From Leishmania donovani (Eukaryota; Euglenozoa; Kinetoplastea; Trypanosomatida; Trypanosomatidae), in assembly GCF_000227135.1 (NCBI RefSeq), contig NC_018245.1:1-64000 (forward strand): a DNA stretch of 64,000 bases. The letters run 5' to 3'. Below are positions 1 to 9,522 of the stretch, one piece after another. Below the pieces are notes generated by a model, which saw nothing but the letters and a program-made list of their open reading frames with translations, was not told where the DNA came from and ran no database searches. Each line of letters opens with the position of its first letter. Positions within the stretch are counted from its first letter, which is position 1. The position numbers were made by a program, and so were the translations under genes.

Positions 1-40
1 CCCTAACCCTAACCCTAACCCTCACCCTAACCCTAACCCG
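1..40. repeat. Telomeric repeat array (CCCTAA)n, C-strand
   Basis: Tandem CCCTAA units run from base 1 and end in a partial CCC. One unit is the variant CCCTCA (bases 21-26). This is the 5' C-rich strand expected at the left end of a linear chromosome, and the hexamer is the trypanosomatid telomere repeat. Only about six units are present, so the array is surely truncated in the assembly. Confidence 0.95.
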
Positions 41-1028
41 TCAACGTGGCCTATCCGTGGAAAAGCAGAGGGGCCCGCGCACCCCCCAGCGTCCATGCAA
101 AGGTCTTGGAGTACAGAAACGTTCAGCAGCGGCGTAAACAGCCAGAAGAGAAGGACCCACCAGCGGAGTAGTCTAGTGCATGTTCCTGCTAATGCTGAAC
201 ACCGGCACTGAGGGGAGGCGCCGAATACACATTGCCGTTGCGGATGGGCAGAGGGCAAACTAATGGCATGAAGAAACTTAGTTAAAGGTGTGGCGTACAT
301 GTGTCTCGAATCACAGAAAAGAAAACGTGTTGTAGTGAACGCCATGCAAAAGTAAACGGCGATGGCAAGCTAAGGGGAGAAAACGCTGTGTACGTGTATT
401 TGTCTCAGAGTATGTGCAGGGATGGTGAGAGAAACGAGGAGCATACTAAAGCGCAAGAAAAAAGAGTTTTGTGACACGCGAGACGCCGAAGAGCATCATG
501 ATAGGCGGCGGCCCAAAGGAAGGGACTGTGGCTCACACACAGCACTCCCACGCATTCCGTATTGTGTCTCTTACGTTCTTCAACTGGAAGCGACCAAGTG
601 GCGCTCAAAGCGCTGGTTGATGAGGGTTGTTGTCTTGGTTTCTTTCGTGGATTTTCCGGGAAGGAGGAGAGGGGCACGGGGTCAACGCATACAAAAGCTC
701 TCGTCGTTCTGTGTAGAGTAAGGTCCATGTAGGGAAACGAGCCAGCCACCGGCGAGCCAGGTGCAGCCGCGACAAAGACCGTGCTATTCTTCCAGCGAAC
801 AAGATATCCCTGCACCAAGAGAAAAAAGGAAACATAGAAGGAGAAATTGCTCGGAAACTGTGTAGATGCGGCTGACATGAACAATGGATTCCGCCACACC
901 GGCAACCGCTTAGAGGACCGGAGTCCTTCGTCCCTTCTCGGCGGTCCGGCTCCCTAAATCACCGATAACCTTGTGGCGAGGCCGCTGCGGTTTCCTGCTC
1001 TTCTTCCGCTTGCCGCGCGCGAGGCATC
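41..1028. other. Subtelomeric non-coding region, also 3' flank of the PPR gene
   Basis: No credible gene. The array passes directly into mixed-sequence DNA; I see no tandem satellite blocks. The open frames here are short and lack coding character. Transcription from the right would end in this region, so it includes the 3' UTR of the PPR gene and the terminator-proximal DNA of the polycistron. Confidence 0.6.
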
Positions 1029-4000
1029 CTAATTCTGACTATCCTTTATGGTGGCGGCGGCAGGGCTACCCGCCACTTTGGCGTAGCGTCGACGCCACTC
1101 GATGACCTGCTGCGCTTGCTCGTGAAGACCTGCTTTGAGGAAGGCCCCTGAAAGCTGCAGCGCTGTCGCTGCATCGGGTACCCAGTTGCGATCGCGAATC
1201 TGATGCAGCGTCTCCACCGTCTTATCAAAGCGGCCGGTGCGGGCGTAGCCGCGTGCAATGGCGTTGAGGGCGTTGTACGTCAGCGCCTCAGCGTCGCCTT
1301 TGTCGTGAAGGAGTCGCACCAGGTCCTCGACTTTCTCCATCTGACCCATGCGACAGTAGTAGGGTATGAGACCGCAGTAGTCGGATGAGGTGAGCGCCTC
1401 GCCCTCGTCGTTGAGCGCGCGCAGCAGCTCTACGCACTTTTCCATTCCAGCGGTCGAGTTGCAGCGGCAAAATGCGTCCATCGCCGACCAAACCACCCGC
1501 TTCGTCAGTAACGGGCGGTTCTCCTCCTTGGTGACTTCATCGAAAAGACGCTGAACGTCCTTGTCGAGACGGGAGCGGCCGTAGGCGGCAATCATGATGC
1601 AGTACGTGATGTCGTCCATCGGGATGCCGGCGGCGCTGCGCTTCTGGCGCAGCTCCTCCATCTGCTCATATCCTTTCGCCCGCCCGTGGCCGTCCATGAG
1701 AATGTTGTAGGTGACGTTGTTCTCCGTGTAGCCCTTCTCCAGGAACTCCTCGTGCACCTTCTCCATCTTCACCACATCGCCGGTCTTCGCGTAGGCGTTC
1801 ATGACCTGATGAAACGTCACGGACGTTGGCGCGGTGTCTGGGGTCGACTTCATATCGTCGAAGAGGGACTCCATTTCCGACATGCGACCCGACTTGCCGA
1901 GCATGTCGAGAACAGTGGTAGCAGTGACCGGATTTGGGGGCACTTGCTTCATCATGTTGTCAAGCACGCCCTGCATTTTAGACACGTTGTTCTGGCGGCT
2001 ATAGAGGGACAGGAACTGGTTGTATACCTCCGTGTCTGGGAAGAGGCGGGAGGCCAGGAGGTCCTCCCAGGCGTTCTCGACACCCTCCTCGTTGCCCATG
2101 CGGCTTAGAGAGGAGGCGAGCACCGAGTAAAACGTGGCAGAGATGCCGCCGTCGTGGGACTTGAGGAGCTGAATCACCTCGTTCACCTTCTCGCGCTCGC
2201 CCCAGCGGGCAAACGCGGTGATGAGGGTGCCGAACGTGACGTCGTTCATCTCGACGGATTGCGACTTCATCTTCTCCAGCGTCGCGTCAAACCGCTCGCG
2301 GTCCATGCTCTTCCCGTACATGTGCAAGAGAACATTGTACACGTCCGTGCTCCAGGTCGGGAGCGTTTTCAAGAACTCCTCGACATCGGCGGCGGTGGCG
2401 CCCTTGTGGACGGCGAGGGTGTGCAGCATACTTGTCTGAACGTGCGGGTGATCGCTGATGTTGCGCTGCTGGGCCTCCGCGTAGAGAGCTCTGGCCTTGT
2501 CGAGATCACCGCCGTGGATGCGGATGAGCACGGCGAACGTGATGGGCGTGAACTGGACGCTGCCCGCCTCCTCACGCCTCCGCAGCTCTATCATAAGCTC
2601 GTCGACAGTGTCCATCCTCCCTAGGTCGCCAAAGATGCCTAGGAGCGTGGTGTAAAGGTGAATGTCAGGCCGAACATGCCGCTCCTGCATTTCCTTGTAG
2701 TACTCCTCCACGTGCCTCGGGTAGTACTTGCCAAGAGCGCGAAAGACCCACGTGTACGTGACAGCGTCTGCGCTGACCCCGTTGCTCTCCATCTCCCGCT
2801 TCACGGCGAGCACGTCCTTGACGTTGCCCATGAGCGCAAACCACTTGAGCAGCTCATTGTAGATGCGCACGTCGTTCGTGAGGGGACCGAACTGCATCCG
2901 CTGCCATGCGTCTTTTATTGCTTCGGGACGGCCGGCGGCCCCGTAGCCGCGGATGACGGCCCGGATGTGGGCAGCGCTGATGTCCATGTCAGGATCGCCT
3001 TGCTTGAGGCGGGACTCGATGGATGACAGCAGCGTGTCCACCTTGGCAAGCATGAGCTCCTCGCTGCCGCGGTCCCCAAAGTGCAGCAGGCGGGCGTACG
3101 CAGTGATGACAATAGAGTCACACGTTGCGTCCGGCACGTACCCGAGCTCCTTCAGCTCATCCTCGATGGCGGCGATCTCCTCGACGCTCGTTACGTGCCG
3201 CATCTTGTGCCGCAGCACCGTAGCGTACAGTTCAGCGGAGAGCGGCATCTTCTGTTCCAGAGCCACCTGCAGCGTCCGTGTGAAGCCTTCGTCGCTGTCC
3301 AGCTTGAAAAAGGCGCGAAACAGCGCTGCGCACACCTCCATTCGAGTCTCGGCAGTGGACATGGTCGGGACAACGTCGAGAATTTCCTGGAGCTTGTCGA
3401 CGCGCTTCATCTTCTCGTACCCGGCGATGAGCGCCACAACGTCGTCGGACCCTAGCTCTGTGAGCGAGACGCCCTTGCAGAGAGCCTGCGCCTCAGCTTC
3501 GCTGTTCGAAAACAAGTATGCGGCGATGCAGAGCGGCCGCAACTCCGCAACATCCTTCATCTCCTGCGCGAGCTGAAGCATCAGCTCGGCGGTGTCATTG
3601 TGGCGATAGGACTCGAACAAACAGCGGATGGAATCGACGCTCATGGCACAGCCGTACTTGCGAAAGCGTAGGAAAGCGCGGAAGAGCAGGTGCGCCATAT
3701 CGTGCTGGCCGTACTTGACACATTCTTCCAGAATGCCCTCCATGATCTGAGATGCATGTGTTGGGTCGATGAGCTGCTTGCGGAGGAACTCCTGCAGGAT
3801 AATCATCAGGTGCGTCACTGTGTTGCGGAACTGCAGTTCTCGCTTGCGAGAGCGCCACACCTGCTGACGCACGTGCCGGAGGACGTGGCGGGGCTTTGTC
3901 TTCACCACCTGCAGCAGGTCATCCTCATCTTTTTGCGAGAAGGGGTGAAAAGCACCGGTGCGACCGTACAGTGCAGCGGTGCAGGCAAATACCCCCGCAA

Positions 4001-4037
4001 GCCGCAGACGCAGGAGCTGAGGCGGGCGGCGTAGCAT
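1029..4037 (-). CDS. Pentatricopeptide repeat (PPR) protein, probably mitochondrial
   Basis: A 1002-residue protein built almost entirely of helical-pair repeats of about 35 residues. Typical PPR signatures such as VTYNILMDG, ITYCIMIAAYGR and DVYNVLLHMYGK recur from about residue 200 to 970. PPR proteins bind single-stranded RNA and in trypanosomatids act mainly in mitochondrial mRNA processing and the mitoribosome. The N-terminus (MLRRPPQLLRLRL and a following Gly/Ala/Thr stretch) is basic and lacks acids, as in a mitochondrial presequence. The start is the first ATG after a strong candidate splice acceptor 41 bases upstream. This is the most telomere-proximal gene. The family call is secure; the specific RNA target cannot be read from the sequence. 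Confidence 0.9.
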   Translation of the reverse strand: MLRRPPQLLRLRLAGVFACTAALYGRTGAFHPFSQKDEDDLLQVVKTKPRHVLRHVRQQVWRSRKRELQFRNTVTHLMIILQEFLRKQLIDPTHASQIMEGILEECVKYGQHDMAHLLFRAFLRFRKYGCAMSVDSIRCLFESYRHNDTAELMLQLAQEMKDVAELRPLCIAAYLFSNSEAEAQALCKGVSLTELGSDDVVALIAGYEKMKRVDKLQEILDVVPTMSTAETRMEVCAALFRAFFKLDSDEGFTRTLQVALEQKMPLSAELYATVLRHKMRHVTSVEEIAAIEDELKELGYVPDATCDSIVITAYARLLHFGDRGSEELMLAKVDTLLSSIESRLKQGDPDMDISAAHIRAVIRGYGAAGRPEAIKDAWQRMQFGPLTNDVRIYNELLKWFALMGNVKDVLAVKREMESNGVSADAVTYTWVFRALGKYYPRHVEEYYKEMQERHVRPDIHLYTTLLGIFGDLGRMDTVDELMIELRRREEAGSVQFTPITFAVLIRIHGGDLDKARALYAEAQQRNISDHPHVQTSMLHTLAVHKGATAADVEEFLKTLPTWSTDVYNVLLHMYGKSMDRERFDATLEKMKSQSVEMNDVTFGTLITAFARWGEREKVNEVIQLLKSHDGGISATFYSVLASSLSRMGNEEGVENAWEDLLASRLFPDTEVYNQFLSLYSRQNNVSKMQGVLDNMMKQVPPNPVTATTVLDMLGKSGRMSEMESLFDDMKSTPDTAPTSVTFHQVMNAYAKTGDVVKMEKVHEEFLEKGYTENNVTYNILMDGHGRAKGYEQMEELRQKRSAAGIPMDDITYCIMIAAYGRSRLDKDVQRLFDEVTKEENRPLLTKRVVWSAMDAFCRCNSTAGMEKCVELLRALNDEGEALTSSDYCGLIPYYCRMGQMEKVEDLVRLLHDKGDAEALTYNALNAIARGYARTGRFDKTVETLHQIRDRNWVPDAATALQLSGAFLKAGLHEQAQQVIEWRRRYAKVAGSPAAATIKDSQN

Positions 4038-4530
4038 TACCGCGTGTTGCTACAACCAGTGAAGGTAAATTGCACAAACTGAAAAGAGAAGTTTGTATGC
4101 TACACACAAACCGACGGGAGTAAGCGTGCGCCTCTCAAGGGCGCCGACAGTGCCCGACTACACCGGGGCAGCCCCTTTGTTACGGAAAGCGCAGCGTCGA
4201 AAAGGAACTCTGATGAGAAGGTGACGCCGACAAGGAGGAAGTGTATCACCGATCTGGGCACCGCATAGCACGCGCAGGGGAGTGGGTAGGAAGGAGCGCG
4301 AAGACACAGGGCAAAAAAGCGGGAGATGGGCAACGTAGCAAAAGAGAGAAGGGCCATGAGAAGGGCAAAAGCGCCGTCAAGTAGGGGAGGCGTGGGAGGG
4401 GAGACCGTCTACGTCGGCTCCATCAAATCCTGATGCCTCGTGGCGACGTCCGTAGCCAAGATTGCGCCTACGCGCGCGCTGGTGCTGTTCGTAGCGAGCT
4501 TATGAAAGCGGTAAGCTCCCGTCTAAGAGT
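4038..4530. other. Intergenic region, PPR gene to coiled-coil gene
   Basis: About 490 bases. It holds the PPR 5' UTR and acceptor, then purine-rich plus-strand DNA that is probably the 3' UTR of the next gene. No gene is supported. Confidence 0.6.
4079..4092 (-). promoter_or_regulatory. Candidate spliced-leader acceptor of the PPR gene
   Basis: On the minus strand a pyrimidine tract (ACTTCTCTTTTC) is followed at once by AG, complement of 4079-4080. Splicing there leaves a 41-base 5' UTR and makes the ATG at 4037 the first one. Confidence 0.5.
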
Positions 4531-5293
4531 CTACGCCGGCTCTCCGAAGAGCAGATCAAAGGTGCGAAGCAACGCGAGATGGTGCGCATGCTGCTCTTCA
4601 CGCACCCGACCATAGGAAAGCAGGAGTTTGTCGCTCGCTTTTGCCAAAGCTGTCAAGGCGACGATTACAGCAGCGGGGTCGCTGTACGCCGCAGGGTTTT
4701 GCAGTTGTCTCTGAATGTCTTTCTGCAGCCCCGCGTAGCCCCCCCATTACCTCACGCACGTCGGAGAACGCCTTTGCGTAGAAGGAGGCACTGTGTCGCG
4801 CAAGCTCCGCCCATTCGTGGCACGGCGAGGCGTCTTGGCAGGGAGAGCTCTGAGGAACCTCGGACGGGTGCCCCGTCGCCGTCGCAGCGGAGACAGGCGT
4901 CAGAAGCGTCGCCGCTAAACTGCTGCGTGCTGCCCTTGTTCGCACGCACTGCTGTAGACACTCACACTGAGCCGAGGTTTCTTCCATAGCTGCCTGTAAT
5001 GTTATGTTCATGCGTTGCGTTTGCCGCAGGGTGTCGCGAAGGCGCTGCTCTGCACACGTGAGCCCCGCCATATCCTGCGGTCCATACGCTTGCTTCACAG
5101 TTTTGCGGCACCTCACAGCTTCAGTCTCCTCGTAATGTAAAAGTTGAATGCGCTCTGCTACGGGAGAATGTGCATCTCGCGCGTGGGCCGTCATCTTCTC
5201 GAGATGTCGCCTCTGTGCGTCCTGTAGTGCAGCTAGGCGCTGATACAAGTCGCCGCGGCGACTCGTCATGCGCGCACCGCTGCAGGAGAACAT
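4531..5293 (-). CDS. Conserved-looking coiled-coil hypothetical protein, frameshifted
   Basis: I do not recognise the family. From 5293 the frame reads a helical, Q/R/E-rich protein (DLYQRLAALQDAQRRHLEK, then a long coiled-coil-like stretch) up to FSDVREVMGG. There it meets a run of seven G (complement of 4739-4745). Continuing in the original frame gives an unlikely Arg/Cys-rich tail to 4598. In the frame reached by dropping one G, the sequence continues as a coding-like helix (LQKDIQRQLQNPAAYSDP ... LRTFDLLFGEP) to a TAG at 4531-4533, about 253 residues in all. A second break is possible at the 5' end: an upstream ATG at 5345 opens another frame (MSMKAGLARNHELLDVLLQRC) that would join this one after a one-base shift near 5255-5265. 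Either the assembly has homopolymer errors or this copy is decaying. The start is uncertain (5345, 5293 or 5269). Confidence 0.65.
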
Positions 5294-5345
5294 CTAAAAG
5301 CTCGTGGTTGCGCGCCAATCCCGCCTTCATGCTCATAGACGCCAT

Positions 5346-6110
5346 GCTCGAGGTGCTCGTGTGTTCACTACTGTCCCGAACATGACATCATTGGTGAAGC
5401 AGACAATATAGAGGCGCAAGAGTCAGAGCAAGGAGAGTGCAAACGAGATGAGAGAATCGAGTACGCGTGAGAAAGCCCTGTACTTCCCATTCACGCTTGT
5501 CATTTAGCGAGAGCGGCAGTAGGGTCGCAGGCAAAAGGGTGAAGGGGGCAGAGAGAGTTTGGCCCCGCGTGGACGCGCTCAGTACACGAGGCGGCATGTA
5601 AGGAGGTGAGCCGCACACTACAGCAGGGAGCCCATGAGGCACAGGAGCGTCCATGAAACGCCTAGCATAGAATTCCATCGATTCCTTCGACAAAATTTTT
5701 ACACAGCTCCCTCCCCCTTCCCGCTAGCTTCGCTGGGAGCTTTCATTCCATGTGGTGGAGGCGTGCAAGCTGTATCAGCCCCATTCTCTGATCCTGGGTA
5801 CCTATGCTTGACTGCTTCTTTGCCGACTGCATTAATGTTCTCAACGAAAGAGATGCCGAGCACTTCTACAGTAGCACACCCACACACGATGAAGGTGCTG
5901 TGACGAAGACGGGGCATGGGTCGGCGAAGAGGAGGGGCAAAAATAGCCGCGATGAACGTGAAGAGACGCGGGAGAGGAGAATGCGTCATTCAAGTCACAC
6001 ATGTCTTCTCCTCCGCTCTGGCACGGAGAAGGCAACTAATCGCTTGGCGAGGGGGAGAGAAGGGAAAGGGAGGGGAAGGGGAAAGGGAGAGGTCTCAGCG
6101 ACAGGGCCCG
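5346..6110. other. Intergenic region, coiled-coil gene to MVD
   Basis: About 765 bases, no supported gene. The segment nearest MVD (about 6045-6095) is a G/A-rich run on the plus strand, which is a pyrimidine tract on the transcribed strand, inside the MVD 3' UTR. Such a tract can guide both polyadenylation upstream and splicing downstream. Confidence 0.55.
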
Positions 6111-7262
6111 CTAAGCGTTCGGTGGAATAAGGGACTCGGTGTCGTCGAGGTACACGATGCCTTGGCCCACGGGAGACTGGAGGAGCATCTCCAACGACTT
6201 TTTCGGGTAGTCGATGAGACCCTCGAACGATGCAGGCAGCTGGTACGCCTTGCACTCCTCCAAGAGGTCTGCATCGTGAAAACACATCTTGTCCCACGAG
6301 GTGGGAAAGTGCGCACGCAGCATCACCACCACCTCTGGCAGATCCTGCTTGAGGGTGAACATGAAGCAGTTCGCGCCGGCGTCGAAGGTGTAGGCCATGG
6401 CATTGTAGCCCTTCTTGGCGTTGAAGGCGCGGATGAGGCGGATCATGGCGTAGCTGTCCTCCGTGGCGTACTGGATGCGCGGCTCGGTTGTGCGACAAAT
6501 CTCCTGCAGGTCATCAGAGTCCGCCATAGCGATCGCAGCAAACTTGTTGAAGTCGCGGTGCCGAATCGCCTCCTTGACGGCGTTCATGCGCGCCGGCACG
6601 ATGGACGCGATGCGCTCTTGCATCATGGGGGACGTTTTGAGCGACTGCTGCATGCCAGCCGTGCTCGGCACATCCTTCTTCTCGCCCTTGAGAACGGCGC
6701 ACATCACCTGCACCTCAGGCCAGTACTTCTCATCTACAAACTGTGTAGCGATGCAGTCCGTGCCATCAGGCTTCTCCCCCTTGTGCCAAATGACAAAGCC
6801 GCCGTAGGCGCTGCGGCACGCGCTGCCGGAGCCGAGGCGCGACAGCATCGACACGTCCACGGTGGCTCTGTACGCCTTCACGAGCGCCGCGGCGAGCGCG
6901 CAGTAGCCGCTGGCGGAGGAAGCCATGCCGGCTGCTGTCGGAAAGTTGTTATCGGACACGATGTACGCCTTGAGATCCTTCATGCTGCCCGGGCAGTTAT
7001 CGCGGATGCACGAGAGCACCGACTGGATGCGCGGCGTCTCCTGAATGTTGCTCTTCTTCCCATTCAGCCAGAGTTCATCCTCGGCGGCGTCCTTGCGGAG
7101 CTCGACCGAGGTCTTGGAGCGGAACGGTTTTGTGGAGAGTGTGATACTAAAGGAGTCATTGGTGGGCAGGATCAGCTTCTCACCTCCCTCACGCTTTCCC
7201 CAATACTTGATGAATGCAATGTTGATGGGTGCTTCGACCGTCACGCGAATCGGCGCCGACAT
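6111..7262 (-). CDS. MVD: Diphosphomevalonate decarboxylase
   Basis: A 383-residue GHMP-superfamily enzyme that converts mevalonate 5-diphosphate to isopentenyl diphosphate using ATP, the last step of the mevalonate route to sterols, dolichol and prenyl groups. The N-terminus has the family signature PINIAFIKYWGKR (about residues 10-22). The glycine/serine-rich phosphate loop PTAAGMASSASGYCALA lies at about 106-122. The length matches eukaryotic MVD. The open frame extends 144 codons further upstream (to 7694), but that part is Cys/Phe/Ser-rich and non-homologous. A candidate splice acceptor at 7284-7285 would place the ATG at 7262 first with a 21-base 5' UTR. No signal peptide or C-terminal SKL-type peroxisomal signal is visible. 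Confidence 0.95.
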   Translation of the reverse strand: MSAPIRVTVEAPINIAFIKYWGKREGGEKLILPTNDSFSITLSTKPFRSKTSVELRKDAAEDELWLNGKKSNIQETPRIQSVLSCIRDNCPGSMKDLKAYIVSDNNFPTAAGMASSASGYCALAAALVKAYRATVDVSMLSRLGSGSACRSAYGGFVIWHKGEKPDGTDCIATQFVDEKYWPEVQVMCAVLKGEKKDVPSTAGMQQSLKTSPMMQERIASIVPARMNAVKEAIRHRDFNKFAAIAMADSDDLQEICRTTEPRIQYATEDSYAMIRLIRAFNAKKGYNAMAYTFDAGANCFMFTLKQDLPEVVVMLRAHFPTSWDKMCFHDADLLEECKAYQLPASFEGLIDYPKKSLEMLLQSPVGQGIVYLDDTESLIPPNA

Positions 7263-8038
7263 TTCGTCGAACGTTTCGTGTGCCTGGTGTTGTGCAGAAA
7301 AGGAAGAAACGTCACAAGATGCACTATGCGGAAGGTACTGCTGAATTCTCGGGTGCGTGGTTGTGGAATACGCGGGGCGCAGGGGGGGGTGAGTGCGAGA
7401 TCGACAAATGACAGAGGCAATGAATATGTTCCTCGACGGCGTGCAATGCAGAAAGACAGGTTGTAGTGCAGAGTAGCGGTCATGATATGTGTAGCAGGGA
7501 AACGTGCGCGAAACCGCACGCAGGCGGAGCACCGCACAGTGCATCGCCGCGACGGTGGCGTCACATGCGAAGACGGAGATGTGGCAAACAAAGTCAAAAA
7601 GCAATGCGCCAAGGAAGAGCAGTGTCGAGGAGGAGAGGATGGGAGCAAAAGGAAACAAAATGAGGCAGCGGGTGAATACATGAGGATAAGGCATGTGTGA
7701 CGGTGCGTGAGTGGATCAAGCAGGCGATCCTGTATAAAAACAGCGACGAGCGATATGTAGATGCTCTCCACGCGGGAGACAGGCTTCTTTGCCAAGGTGA
7801 TCTTTCGTTATCGCCGCGCACCCCCATCACCACACGTCTGCGGAGACGTGGAAAAAGGAAAAAGAATCGGCGTGTCATTTCCGTCTTTGTCTACTTTTTG
7901 TTTTCCTGCACTTCACACGTCAGCGGCGGCAAACCAGCCGCAGTACCCGAGTCCATCATCACTACCTGGAAACTACCGGCGTGAAAGCAGGTGAAGCAGT
8001 CACACCTGTGCCTCCTGCAATGCTTCCAGCAACGACAT
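7263..8038. other. Intergenic region, MVD to RRM protein gene
   Basis: About 775 bases containing the MVD 5' UTR and acceptor and the 3' UTR of the RRM gene. Runs of GA and A (7560-7680, 7850-7870) suit the processing signals of the minus-strand transcript. No gene is supported. Confidence 0.6.
7284..7309 (-). promoter_or_regulatory. Candidate spliced-leader acceptor of MVD
   Basis: On the minus strand GTTTCTTCCTTTTCTG is followed by CACAACACCAG; the AG is the complement of 7284-7285. It lies just upstream of the ATG at 7262 and decides against the longer reading frame. Confidence 0.55.
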
Positions 8039-9076
8039 CTACGCTAGTAGGTCGCGCACGATACGCTGCAGAGGTGCATCCAGTTCGACTGAGAATAGGT
8101 GATGCACGCGAGCGACGCTCGTTGTTGGCCTCCACCCAAGTCCTTGGACGACGCTCCTCCACTCCGCCCCTTGACTCTGCTCCCTCTTCTTGGTCACCTC
8201 TGTCGACCCGGACGCGGTAGCTGCGGCCAAGAAAAGCGCCTCGTCTGCAGCAAAGACAAACCTCACCACGAGAAAAAAGCCCGTCTGTGTCACCGCGTCG
8301 GAGCAGAGCGACAGTGGGCCAAAGCAATCCGTCAGTAGTGCGACGACCCGACTGGGGGTATGCGCGTCAAACGCGATCGCCCTCTCGTGGCAAAGAAAGT
8401 GTGGGGCCTGCAGGACAGTCTTGCGCCCAGGCCCAGACGAAGGCGACTGAGATATCATGACGCCATTGGACGCGGGCGCTATCCAACTCATGTGAAGGAG
8501 CTGCGTCAACTGCGCGTCACAATCCGCGATCTGCGCGGCAGTGATCTCTAGGTCATGGTACATTTCAACCAGTTCCTTTTGTGCTGCTTGCAGTTGCTGC
8601 CACATGGCAACGGCGTCTGACGAGTACAGCTCGCTCTTCTCCAGTTGGGGAAGATACTTCGCGAGTGGCGGGTCCATCTGAAGCTCGGGCGGCAGCAAAT
8701 GATTAAAGGGCAACTCTGATGTCTCTCTGCAGCGCTTGTGGGTCACTGGAGGCGTACCGCCGGCCGCCGACGGAGACTCTCCGCTGCCGCTTGCCGACCC
8801 CTGTGTCTCTGCCGCCGCCAGATACACACGAGACTGTATCGTCACGACGCAGTTCTTGAGCCGTGCCCCGTTGAGGTACTGCACAGCCTGCTGCGCCGCT
8901 ACTGGGCTGCGGAACTCCACATAGTAGCACGGCCGTTCTGTAGCCGCGTCAAATTGCAGCTTTATCTCCACAACATCGTTTATAATCTGCAGCCATTCCT
9001 TGACATCTTCCATGGAAACGGCCTTGTTGGCGTCGTCGAGGAAGATGTACACAACCGCTGTATCGTTCGGCATCAT
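8039..9076 (-). CDS. RRM-domain protein
   Basis: A 345-residue protein. Residues about 7-90 form an RNA recognition motif: an RNP2-like VVYIFLDD, an RNP1-like CYYVEFRS (matching the aromatic pattern), and a final strand with NCVVTIQSRVYLA. A polar low-complexity linker rich in Ser, Gly and Pro follows. Then comes a helical segment at about 155-205 (AVAMWQQLQAAQKELVEMYHDLEITAAQIADCDAQL split across the region) likely to be a coiled coil. The C-terminal third is of unknown type. Two adjacent ATGs (9076, 9073) could both serve. RRM proteins are main post-transcriptional regulators in these organisms, but this one's target is unknown. The fold call is moderately strong and the function open. Confidence 0.75.
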   Translation of the reverse strand: MMPNDTAVVYIFLDDANKAVSMEDVKEWLQIINDVVEIKLQFDAATERPCYYVEFRSPVAAQQAVQYLNGARLKNCVVTIQSRVYLAAAETQGSASGSGESPSAAGGTPPVTHKRCRETSELPFNHLLPPELQMDPPLAKYLPQLEKSELYSSDAVAMWQQLQAAQKELVEMYHDLEITAAQIADCDAQLTQLLHMSWIAPASNGVMISQSPSSGPGRKTVLQAPHFLCHERAIAFDAHTPSRVVALLTDCFGPLSLCSDAVTQTGFFLVVRFVFAADEALFLAAATASGSTEVTKKREQSQGAEWRSVVQGLGWRPTTSVARVHHLFSVELDAPLQRIVRDLLA

Positions 9077-9522
9077 TTACTCATTTGCATGACTGCCTTT
9101 TTGGCTGGAAGCAAGCGGAGTGCGAGCGACGACACAAACGGAGGGCAGTCACCATCAGAGGCAGCAGGATAGAGAAATAGAGAAAGACGGAGAGTTTTGG
9201 TATGTAAGCAAGTTGAAGAAGTGTGTACAGAGGAGGGCTTGCAGCCACCGATCCGGGCCGGTGAAGGAGGAGGAGAGAGGTGGCGTCAATTGGCGAAGGG
9301 AGAGGGAGGGGGCTTAGCAGCGGTTTTTTTTTGTCGTTTCTTCGCTTTCACTGTGCACCCCCTCCGAGAGCACGAGACGCTGTATTTGTCTTCGTCGCTG
9401 CCCTTGTGTGTCGCTGCGGTGGCGGTTGTGTTCCCCTGTTTGATGACAGTACTGATGCTGAAGCATAAAGTTGAAGAAACGAGAAGCAGCACATGCTCGC
9501 AAACAAGCACGAATTCAAAAGT
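9077..9522. other. Intergenic region, RRM protein gene to MFS gene
   Basis: About 445 bases. The left part is GA-rich on the plus strand (9125-9310), a plausible splice-guiding pyrimidine tract for the RRM gene. An eight-T run lies near 9323-9332. No gene. Confidence 0.6.

Noticed and set aside
1203..3718. Several plus-strand frames inside the PPR gene
   Set aside because: All are antisense shadows of an intact 1002-codon repeat gene.
5916..7466. 516-codon plus-strand open frame
   Set aside because: It is antisense to MVD, rich in Arg, Gly and His, and explained by the GC-rich codon use of the real gene on the minus strand.
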